Positions 19,738 through 29,385 of a stretch of 30,413 nucleotides of DNA are shown here, piece by piece. The stretch comes from Rhizophagus sp. LPA8_4_AMF (taxonomy: Eukaryota > Glomeromycota > Glomeromycetes > Glomerales > Glomeraceae): positions 1 through 30,413 of the forward strand of contig JADRCO010000576.1 of the NCBI GenBank assembly GCA_021464525.1, in the 5' to 3' direction. A program made the position numbers and the translations under genes. Under the pieces are notes generated by a model that was not told where the DNA came from, ran no database searches, and saw only the letters and a list, made by a program, of their open reading frames with translations. Every line of letters starts with the position of its first letter. The stretch's first letter is position 1.

Positions 19738-22100
19738 CTAAATACCTAGAAAAAAAAAATTTATTAATAAGAAAGTTGATAAAAGAAAATAAAATATTAT
19801 TTAAAAAAAAATAAAATTTACCATCGAGAGATTCCGATCTTTCAGAATGTTGATTATTTGAATTATTATATACTTCATCATCGTCTTGATTTAATAATAA
19901 AATTAATAATAAATAAAAAATTAATTTAAAAATATTATAATTATGTATATATTATGTCATAATTATTTTACCATCAAAATCTGATCCTTTTGTTTGTTGT
20001 TTTGTTTTATTTTTGTCATCGTTATTAACGTCTAATCAAATTAAAATACGATAAATACGATCATTATTTACGTTAATAAATTTAATAAAACAATATTACA
20101 TACAATATCTGATATTATCATTGTATACTTACCATTCTTTTTCTGTAATTTTTTAAGCATTTTAGTTAACTTTTTATTTTTGGCTAAAATTTGAAAATAT
20201 AAATATATCAGATAAATCATTACTTATTTAACTATAAAAAAAATTACTAAAAAAAAATAAAAAAAAAATATGTAAAATTACCCTTAAAAATCTTGGATAT
20301 GCTTTTATTATTATTCTTGTTATCTTCTAAAAAAAAAGAGACAAAAATTAATAATTAAATATTTAATTATACAATAAATTCATAAATTCAATAAAAAAAT
20401 ACTTACTATTATTATGGTCATGTAATTTACTATAAAATGCTATAAAATAAAAATAATTTAATTTAATATTACCGATCGTACCGATCGTAAAAAATATATA
20501 TATATATCTTAAATAATATATATTACCTTTTATTTCATCTATTTATTATTAATCGTTAAAAGAAAAATATTTGTTAATAATATTAATAATATAATTAAAA
20601 AAAATAATATATATTTATTATATTTACCTTCGGTTGCATTTCTTGGTTCAGGTAAATTTTCAAATTGATAAACCTTACTTTTGAATAATTTGTTATTTAT
20701 ACTACTTGCTTTACTTAATTTTAAATTATCGTACATTTCTGTTTTAACTGAATCATCTGTTATACCTTGGTAATATGAATTCATTTCTCTTATTTTTTTC
20801 ATAAGTGTAAAGAGATCAGGTCTTTTTAATGGATTAGAATCCCAACATTGTTCCATTAAATTTTTATATTCTACAGGAGTTTTTAATATAACTTTTGGTC
20901 TTATACCATTAACAATATTAATTGCAAGATTATAATTATGACCATAATTTATAAATGGAAGTTGACCAGATGAAATTTCCCACATTAGTATTCCAATACT
21001 ATAAATATCAGATTTAAACGTATAGTCTTTTTCTTTAAGAACCTCAGGTGCTATATAAGGAAGATTTCCATATATACATGATGATGATTTATTAGCGGGA
21101 CCAGAAAATCCAATATCATTAATAAACCATTGGTTATTAAGTTGTGAATATAAAATATTTCCTGAATGTAAATTTTTATGAATTGAATTTTCTTTATGAA
21201 TAACATAAAGTGATCTAATTATTTCAAAAGTAATATTAATTTTTTGTTTCCAATTAAGTTTATTGTGATTCTGTTGTAAATATTTTCTTAAATCTATATC
21301 CCTTATATCCATTACAAGCATGTAATTTCTATTTGATATGTCTTGTGTTAATCCATAACATTTGACAATATCTGAATGTTTATTGCTTATAAATAAATTT
21401 GATTTAGCCTATAAAATAATTTTCTTATTAGAAATTTGTTAAACATAATTAGATTACAAAGATTACAAAAAATTTTTTTTTTACAAACCTCATCAAACCA
21501 ACTTTGATTTGCACTTTCAATATTTTCTAATTTTTTAAGTACAACTTTTGTAATTAGATTTTGTATTCCAGGTCTTTCAACCCTTTTTAATTGTCGAATT
21601 TTAACATCCCATTCTTTATAACTACCACCAATCCAATCTGCAGTATAAATATCGGAATAACCATCTTTTGTTAAACATTTAATATTATGTAAATTATTAA
21701 AAGGGATCCATTCAATTATCATTTGTGGATGAAGAGTTTCCATTTGACATTTTTGTATTAAATTATCAATATCATTATTACCAGATGACCAATTTAAAAA
21801 TTTTGATTTTAAATAATTTCTAATACAAAATTCACAATATAATGTACCTAAACATTTTTGATTACAATTTTCACAAATTCTTTTTTTTCCTGAATTTTTA
21901 AGAATTTTTTCTCGATCATATTCTTTATTTAACCATTTTATTGCTTCAATTTTTTCAATTTTTGTAAGTGTATTATCAGAATGTATTGTTTGTTTACGAA
22001 ATTCATGTCGTTTATGTATGTCATTATGAATATTAAAATCTGTTAATCCATGCGATTTAGTAATTGCTGCGGAAACGAATTTATCTCGTATGTCAGACAT
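19738..22100 (-). CDS. Zinc-ribbon TKL kinase-like protein, probable pseudokinase
   Basis: Nine exons: 22100-21489, 21408-20628, 20538-20527, 20439-20407, 20326-20282, 20183-20133, 20031-19972, 19884-19822 and 19745-19738, giving 554 aa. Residues 76-92 hold a Cys ribbon (CENC..CxxxxxxCxxC). The kinase-like domain follows: nucleotide loop LTKDGYSDIYTA (143-154), VVLK with K189, then HKN at 281-283 in place of HRD, N288, DIG (302-304), APE (324-326) and the C-lobe CW..P..RP. Asn at the catalytic Asp predicts weak or no phosphotransfer, though ATP and metal contacts remain. Such TKL proteins are strongly expanded in arbuscular mycorrhizal fungi; targets are unknown. The start chosen is the Met after the poly-T/A leader, not the upstream Met inside the homopolymer. 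After residue 464 the tail is spread over exons of 12-63 nt, all 3n long and joined by phase-1 introns, giving a Lys/Asn/Asp-rich tail. The tail exons rest on frame and splice signals only. Confidence 0.75.
20539..20627 (-). other. Intron that is also an open coding extension (hydrophobic tail)
   Basis: This 89-nt intron follows the kinase-domain exon. If not spliced, the frame continues for 29 residues with a core of about 20 hydrophobic residues (ILFFLIILL...) and stops at TAG. The AG of that stop codon is the intron's own 3' splice site. Retention would make a tail-anchored protein; splicing gives the soluble basic tail. AT-rich introns often read as Phe/Ile/Leu by chance, so this is only a possibility. 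Confidence 0.4.
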
Positions 22101-22126
22101 GGGATTTTTTTTTTTTTTTTTTTTAG

Positions 22127-22161
<35 letters not shown>

Positions 22162-23369
22162 AACAAAGTTTTGAAAAAAGAAAATTTGAAAAAAGTTTGA
22201 AAAAAAAATCAATGGCGATATAAAGGAAAAAAAAAAAGGCTAAATCGGAGTTTTGTCCGAAAATATTTACTAAAACTGTTTCACTCTCACGTGATCAAAT
22301 TTACTTTAATTATCACCACGGGCGTTCGTCACGTTATTTGTCACCATTAATCATGTGAAAATGAAACTTCACTTGTGGCGGAACAAAGTATTCAATTAAG
22401 GAATTCTTTTTTCATTGGATAAAAAAAAATACATTTAATAATAATTTTAGTTTTTTAATGTCAGTTAAATTTGGATTGAATGTAAAAGTGAATAATTGAC
22501 GATAATTAAATACTATTTTTATAAATCCTTTGGTAAAACAATGAAAACAATATTAAAAATATTACAATAGGAGTTTTTTTTTTTGTCGCGCGATGTGAAT
22601 TTAAGGGGAAGGTTATTTACCAGCCAATCAAAATTGATAAATTATAACTATCCAAATAGAGAATAATATTTAGTCATGAATAATATTTATATTACGGATT
22701 ATAATTAAAATTAATAATTTTTTTCCGTAAAATTAAACTCTTTACAGTACGATCATAATTATCATCAATGGCAATTTGGGTTCACATATAGTTTCACATA
22801 TAGTTTAATCTATTTATAATAAAAGTATACTGTACGAATTTACTTTTCCTGTTAAGTAGACCAAAAACGATTATAATTAAAATTAAATAAAGTAAAAATC
22901 AGAATTTTTTTTTTTATATTTGTAAATTAAACCCGACCCGTAATAACATATAATTATGATAATTACAACCATATAAATACATAATCATCATTCACAATTT
23001 AATCAAGGTTTTACATAATTTAATTTATTCGTTATAAAGTATTGTACAAAATTTCAATTAAAAATTCTAGATAATTTACTTTTCCTGTTAATAAATATAA
23101 TTTACCCATTAGGCCAAACTTTTTTTTTTTTAAAAAAAAAAATTTACTAAAATATTATTCGATTTTAAAATTTTTTCTTTATAATATTATTTTATAATTA
23201 ATAATACGAAATAATAAAACATATTTTTTTTTTTAGCGCTATACTTTATATATATATAAATCATCAACGGAGTAAAGTTGAGAAATTCGATTGTTAAATA
23301 ACTCAAGAAAAAATTCAACAGAAAAAAATGAAAATCTTTTCCGTGGTTTCAGCATATACACAACATGTC
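22101..23369. promoter_or_regulatory. Upstream region of the kinase-like gene
   Basis: Directly before the start codon lies a T-run/A-run of about 55 bases (22105-22160). A TCACGTGATC palindrome at 22287 and a further GTCACG lie about 190-230 bp upstream, in a locally GC-richer patch, a plausible bHLH-type site. Beyond that the DNA is AT-rich with homopolymers and no gene is seen. 22670-22750 contains TTACGGATTAT and TTTTTCCGTAAA, a possible worn copy of the CCTGTAAAAA MITE family. Confidence 0.35.
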
Positions 23370-23374
23370 GACAT

Positions 23375-23660
23375 ATTATATCTTCGTAGGAGTGCACGAG
23401 CTTCTGGCCATTTGGTTAAATATTTGGTGGCAACAACTACCGTGTACTCCCGGTACTATTCAAGAAATCTAGCTTATTGAATAGTACAATAGTACTCTAG
23501 TACTATATAAGGGGAATATTATTGCTGGGAAAGTACTGTATACCGCGCTATACGGTATACACAGATTGCCTCTTTTCGTCATGGGGAAGGGTCCCATGAT
23601 ATCCAAGCCTATCCTGTCAAAAGATTGACCTGAAAATAGGTTTATAATAAACTTCTTCAT
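23375..23660 (-). pseudogene. Ty3/gypsy integrase core fragment, interrupted
   Basis: On the minus strand the frame reads SFDRIGLDIMGPFPMTKRGN, the start of a Ty3/gypsy-type retroelement integrase core, including the first catalytic Asp. The next conserved block, VVATKYLTKWPEARAL, follows only after about 123 foreign bases (23441-23563). The upstream zinc finger and the remaining DD-E residues were not found. It is a remnant of a fungal LTR retrotransposon without coding capacity. Confidence 0.8.
23441..23563. mobile_element. Small insertion splitting the integrase fragment
   Basis: The segment between the two integrase blocks starts CGTGTACTCCCGG and ends CCGTATACCG-like on the opposite strand (CGGTATACACA on plus), giving weakly matching inverted ends. 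It contains an inner hairpin GTACTATTCAA/TTGAATAGTAC at 23453-23486. A MITE is likely because it separates two blocks that are normally adjacent; the target duplication is unclear. Confidence 0.45.
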
Positions 23661-24089
23661 ATTTTCACGTTATGGATCCTCATTACCAACATCAACGGAT
23701 TCTTGAATCATAATTGTAATTACTTATAATAATTATTTCACGGGAAAGTCGTAGATATCATTGATTATCACATACAATTTTACCTTTTAACTATTGATAG
23801 ACTTTTTTAGCTTATCATCATCTAATAACGGATGACTATTAGGAAACGTGGTATCAAACCAAATTTATTTTGATATGTTTTTTTTACCGATCAGGACGTA
23901 CATCTTTTTTCGCTTTTAAAGATCACCATGAATTGAATTTTTAGGAAGTCATAATGGATAAGTAATTTTTTTTAATCATTCTTGAATAGATTACTTAATC
24001 AGTACTTTCATTATATTACGATATTTTCGTTTCCATTTTTGTTGAATTAATACCTTTTAACACTCTCTTAAGGCCAAGCCTGTTTAGCA
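23661..24089. other. Probable decayed retroelement interior
   Basis: Lies between the reverse-transcriptase and integrase remnants. I recognise no RNase H or zinc-finger motif. The distance is well under that of an intact gypsy element, so deletions are implied. Confidence 0.4.
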
Positions 24090-24270
24090 CGTTTAAAATT
24101 TTTATTTACTCGGATTTAATTTTATTCTTTTGGATCTCTTACTCGCTGCAAATGCTTGTTATTGCATTCCTATTTATTCATCAGTTCTGATGATATCTAT
24201 CTAGTCGAGATAATAAAATTTATGACGGAAATGAATTCCCAAAAATGTATCAAGAATCGATTCTAAAATA
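24090..24270 (-). pseudogene. Ty3/gypsy reverse transcriptase fragment
   Basis: The minus strand, with frameshifts and stops, keeps traces of the palm and connection: RILDTFLG, then a YLD-stop-IDII relic of the YLDD catalytic motif, then HLQRVRD and IKLNPSK, in the order expected for a gypsy reverse transcriptase and in the same orientation as the integrase fragment. No intact domain remains. Confidence 0.6.
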
Positions 24271-24697
24271 GTTGGTGGCTCAGTAATTTATGAGAAGACG
24301 ACGTAGTAAACGGAATACCTTAAAAAGAAATTAGTTAAATATTTATTATCTTTACATAATTACATTCGGTAGTCGCTTTATTTAAGGGTTTACAAAGTGT
24401 TGATGCAATAGTATATGAAATTCTTAACTAGCAACTGAAGCATCAATTACGTCGATGACATGGTTAAAAAAATTGCATTACGATCTTACGATCTTTATTC
24501 TAGAACGGTAAAAACATCGTAAATTAAAATTTAAAGCAAAATGAAAAAAAAATGAGCGGACAAAAAAAAACCAACTATTTATATTAACGAATTTAACAAT
24601 AATTTTATGTATCACCACAGCAAAATTAATGAAATTACAAAACGTATGACAGAAAACAGTTGCTCTTGGCGCATAAATTTAATTTTTCGTTCTATTA

Positions 24698-24857
24698 CCG
24701 ATTTTCTATTGTAATGTCGATTTTCTAGTTTAATATCGAGTATCGACATTCCTAAGGTAATATCGACATTTTAAGGTAATTTCGATTTTCTAGTTTAAAT
24801 ATCGATTTTCTAGTTTAATATTGACTTTCTAGCGTAATATCGATTTTCTAGCGTACA
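24698..24857. repeat. Minisatellite of a ~20-bp TATCGATTTTCTAG unit
   Basis: About eight degenerate copies of TAATATCGATTTTCTAGTTT, some ending in GCG, with two central copies reading ATCGACATT..TAAGGTAAT. The array is seen directly; no gene overlaps it. Confidence 0.75.
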
Positions 24858-26415
24858 ATCATTTTTTAAGACTTTCTACAATTATCATCAGATAGCCTGA
24901 TCAAAATATATTTGATCTATATTATGGGAATTTAGAACATGATCCACTTGTAGAACGTTAATTTTGTATGATATCGTTATTTAAAGATAACATGGATATT
25001 ATCATTTTAGGAACAAAAAAGATAGGGAATTTATATATATATATATAAAAAAAATTAGTAATACATTAAAAATAATTTTCGTGTTGCACACATGGGAGAA
25101 TATCATTACAACACTTAACGGAGTAATAACCAAAAATAGTTAATTACGTTATCTATATAGTGTGAAAAAAGGACCGTAAAATAATCGGAAAATCCTTTGA
25201 ATAATTAAACTCCCAAACTTTCTCCTAAGACCCTAATACTAATTTGTTGGTTATCCGTTAATCGACAGCCAAAGCCATTGCTAAATAGCAGAAACTATCC
25301 GGAAAACGTCAGTGGGGGTTCGGTTATTTTGACGATGTTTTTCCAGATACAGTATATTTAGAACGCGTAGGGAGGTTTTCCGGACTTTTTTGTAGGGAGT
25401 AAAAATCCTATAATTATATATAATACTTAATGTATGTACCCACGTACGCGAAATAGAACAAATCTAGACCATCGATTAGTCCATTAAATTTAATTCAAGT
25501 TAATCGTTGTTCAACATCAATGCTCAAGTAATAAAGAATTATTATAAAGAACTAATAAAGTAAGTATCAATTTATTGAAAAGAAAAAGTGACTAAGCAAA
25601 AATTGATTCGTGCATTTATTTAAAGAACAACAAAAAATTTTCATTTTAAAATCATGAAGAAATTTGAATGGCGTAGCAAAAACTGCAGTGTATTATTAAT
25701 TTTAAAAAACAAATTTAATTTTTTGCATTGTTGATCATTGCGTTATAAATTTTTATAAATTGATAAGAGTAGAGAAAATTCTTTTAAGAGTGTTTGTACA
25801 GTTTGTACAATAACGAAATGGTTGTGTGATTTGTGTTCAACAAATACATGCGCGCTTAAATAATTGTGTGTAAATCGAAGATAGGAATAAAATTTTCTTT
25901 TTTATTATTAAACATTATGTTTAACGTTGTGACAAAATGAGACAACAGAATAATAAAATGTTGAGGGATTTACAAAAAAAAAAAATCTTTTAAAAATAAA
26001 AGGTAATCTTTCTCTTTTTTCTCTCATCCTATTCATTCATTTTTATCCATTCATTCATCATCATCATCATCACCATTAATCGTCATATACTATTTTTTTT
26101 TCTCCATTTTTCTCCATTCCTTTTTTAATATATTTCATACTAATTTTATTTTTTTTTTTAATTAATTAATTTGACAAACTCTTTTTTTTTCCTTTCCTTT
26201 TTTATATTAATTAATAATAAATACAACACTCTTAAAAGTTTTTTTTAAAAAAAAAAAAAAAATTGCCTTTTTTATTTTTTTATTTTATTTATTTTATATA
26301 TACACACCCACGTTTCTTGAATATATATTTTTTTTTTAAAAAAATCATTTTATATATTTATTTTTATATATTTATTTATATTTGTAAATATATAAAATTT
26401 TTTTTTTTATTCAAG
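24858..26415. other. Intergenic and leader region of the right-hand kinase
   Basis: No gene seen. It includes a (TA)n tract at 25032, an inverted GGAAAAC/GTTTTTCC pair around 25300-25350, and from 26000 to the start codon a strongly pyrimidine-rich stretch with CATT and CAT repeats (26030-26090), as common in leaders of this genome type. The T/A homopolymers just before 26416 are part of the presumed 5' untranslated region. Confidence 0.4.
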
Positions 26416-28920
26416 ATGCCAACTCGACAAACATGGAAGACCAAGGTTCGAGGAGTATTAAGAATATTCAATTCTTCTTCAGCGAAAGGTAAATTACATA
26501 CATATAATATTATCCAATCGTTTATTTATCCAATCGTCTATTTATCCAATCGCTTATTTATCTAATTGTTTATTTAATTGTTTTATCGTTAATCCATTCT
26601 TAATCGTTCGCCGAAATTTAATCTCCATATCTCCACTCGCCAAAAATAAATCGTTCGCCAAAATTTAATCTCCATATCTCCATCCGACAAAATTATCTCC
26701 ATTCGCAAAAAATTAATCGTTCGCCAAAATTTCCATTCTCTTACAAAATTTAATCTCCATATCTCCATCCGCCAAAATTTAATCTCCATATCTCCATCCG
26801 CCAAAATTTAATTTCCATATCTCCATTCGTAAAAATTTCTTCTATTCGTCAAAATTTAATCATTTCTCCAAAAAGCTGCTAGGAATGAAGAACTTGAATT
26901 TACATCCTCCGCTATATACTCTGATGATTCAGATGATTATAATTCTGATAATGAAGAAGAAGGAGGAAAAAAATTTGGAAAAAAAGGTCCTTTAAGTATA
27001 AAATCCGCATCATCTGATAAGAGTAATACTAATACTATTACTTCTATTAATTCACAAGAATGTTATGAATGTGGTAAATTAAGAACTATTAATTGGTGTA
27101 AAAATTGTGAATCAAAAGATTTTATTAAAAAATTTCCCAATTGGTCAAGTAAAAATGATTTATTAGATAAATTTATTAGAAATACTCAATATAAAGCTCA
27201 TAATCATAGATATTATTGGGAATGGATCCCTTTTGAAAAATTTTCTAATATTCAATTTTTAACTAATGGTGGTCAATCTAATGTATTTACTGCCATTTGG
27301 TTAGAAGGTCCAAGAAATTTATGGGATAATGAAAATTTTATGTTTATAAGACGTAAATTGTGTAAAGTAATTTTAAAAAGATTACCTTATGCTCCATTTA
27401 ATATTACTCCTGAATTCATCAATGAGGTAAATGATAATCTCGTTTTGTGTTGTTATTATTTATATATATCTTTTTTTTTATTAACGAAAATTTCATTTTA
27501 TAATAGCTTCGAAAATGTTATGGTCATCAAAGATCTCGTTGTAGTCGAATCGTACAAATATATGGTTTAACTTTAGATCCAAAATCAGGTCGTTATATGT
27601 TAGTAACAGCTTATCATAATAAACTTGATATTCGAACTTTATTACAAGAAAATTCGAATTTGACTTGGTCTGATAGATTAAGATTATTAAAAGATAGTGC
27701 TGAAGCTTTATTAGATATTCATTCAAATGGTCATATTCATAAAAATATTCATCCTGGTAATTTATTATTACATTCAAGAGGAAATAATATTTTTTTAAAT
27801 ATTAATGATCTTGGGTTATGTAATTATAATTATAATAATAATAATAATAATAATAATGATAATAATAATAATAGTAATCATCATCATCATCATCATCATC
27901 ATCATGAAATATTAGGTGTAATACCTTATATAGCTCCAGAAATTTTTAATTGTTGGCCATATACTCAAGATTCTGATATTTATGGTTTTTCTATGTTAAT
28001 GTTTGAATTAGCTACTGGTAGACCACCTTTTTATGATCGTGCTCATGATCAACATTTAATTTTTGATATATGTGAAGGTTTAAGACCAAAATTTGATTTT
28101 AATGAAATACCTGAATGTTATGTTGATTTAATGAAACAATGTTGGGATACTGAACCTGTAATCAGACCTTCTGCTAATGAAATTCTTTTTACAATTAATA
28201 ATTGGGATTTAGATGATTTCTTAGATAAAAAATTTAATGATCAAGATTATGATATACATCCTGATGCTATTTATATTAGTAGACCTCTTGGTGAATTAAT
28301 ATCACGTGAATTGGAACTTCAAGATCAAGCTTGGGAAGTTAAGTTATACAGTAGGTGATCAATTATCGATTTGACATTTTTTTTTACAAATATTAAAATA
28401 TTAATGATGTTTATTTTTAGAAACCGAATTATATGAGCAAGATAACGATGAGCAAGATAATGAGATGGAAGGATCCTCTTCCGCCTTCGAAGATGATGAT
28501 GAAGAAGAAGAAGAAGAAGAAGAAGTTGATGATGATGAAAACGATGAAGAAGAAGGAGAAGATGATGATGATGAAAAAGATGAAGAAAAAGAATACGAAA
28601 GTGATGATGAGGATGATGAGGATGAAAGGGTGTCAAATACTGAACAAGGAGATGATAATTCAAATTCTGAACAATTAGTTGAATCTAAAACAAATGAATT
28701 TCAATTAAAATTAGAATTAAATTTTGGAGGATCTTCAAGTGATTTAACAAAGATTAATGAAATGGAAAATCAAAATGATTCTCTTCTGAAATCAAATGAA
28801 CGCGTTGATGATGATAACAACGACGACGACGACGACGATTCTTTAACCGAATCTTCTTCAAATAATACGACTTCTAATACGAGCGTATTTGATGAAGAAT
28901 CAAAACACGAAGATAATTGA
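26416..28920 (+). CDS. Zinc-ribbon TKL kinase-like protein with acidic tail
   Basis: Four exons, 26416-26488, 26876-27426, 27507-28350 and 28421-28920, give 655 aa; each join keeps frame. After a basic N-terminus and an acidic Ser/Asp patch (40-53), a Cys4 ribbon sits at C87/C90/C99/C102. The kinase-like domain has a VILK with K192, HKN at 286-288 in place of HRD, N293, DLG (309-311), APE (351-353) and the usual C-lobe. The catalytic Asp is replaced by Asn, as in the divergent gene to the left, so activity is doubtful. Odd feature: residues ~314-341, between DLG and APE, are poly-Asn then nine His from an AAT/CAT microsatellite. The last exon encodes a tail with long Asp/Glu runs (~500-560) and no other domain. 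Same family as the 22100-19738 gene, but with introns only at corresponding N-terminal positions and a different tail. The upstream Met in the T-rich leader is not used as start. Confidence 0.85.
26600..26868 (+). repeat. Minisatellite inside intron 1 of the kinase-like gene
   Basis: Repeats of about 31 bp built from CCAAAATTTAATCTCCATAT and CTCCATCCG, with truncated versions between them; preceded at 26512-26570 by four copies of a TATTTATCCAATCG unit. They enlarge the intron to 387 nt against 70-95 nt for its neighbours. Confidence 0.8.
27823..27905 (+). repeat. AAT/CAT microsatellite in the activation segment
   Basis: An in-frame trinucleotide tract encoding Asn (with single Asp and Ser) followed by nine His codons. 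It lies between the DLG and APE motifs of the kinase-like protein, where length change should alter the activation segment. Confidence 0.85.
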
Positions 28921-29385
28921 AATAATAATTGAACTAAACACAATACGAGAGCCGTATTTGAAGAAACGAAACATGAGAAGGATATTTTGAAATTAATATA
29001 TAATTTTTTTTTTTAAAAAAAAAAAAAATTTATATGAAATAATTTCGAGTACATATATAATTTTATTGATATTATCTAACTTGTAACGCAATTCGCGTAA
29101 ATATTAACTATTTATTTATAATAAACATGTACAAGTTTAATAATGATTTTTATTTTTATTTTGTTTTATTTTATTTTTTAAAAAAAAATTTATACTTTAA
29201 AAGTTTATACACAAACAACGTCAAGTAATCACATTAACTCGGAAAGTCCAACCAACTTTCCTTTATATTTGTGTCATTCAACACGATTTGAAATATACAA
29301 CTAAAAGACTCTCTCACTTTTATAAGTAAACTTAATATTTACAAATATATACAATGAAGATTTTCTGATTAACGACACTCCCCAC
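28921..29385. other. Convergent 3' flanks
   Basis: Separates the stop of the kinase-like gene (+) from the stop of the repeat-protein gene (-). It contains T/A homopolymers and an AATAAACATG at 29120, a candidate polyadenylation signal for the plus-strand gene. No gene seen. Confidence 0.45.

Noticed and set aside
26589-26804. 71-codon minus-strand frame with repeated MEIWRLNF
   Set aside because: Translation of the intronic minisatellite of the kinase-like gene.
27820-27910. Trinucleotide array considered as a possible CRISPR-like repeat
   Set aside because: There are no spacers; it is an in-frame microsatellite.
28325-28678. His/Leu-rich and Lys/Met-rich frames
   Set aside because: Shadows of the acidic tail exon, whose frame is fixed by the splice join.
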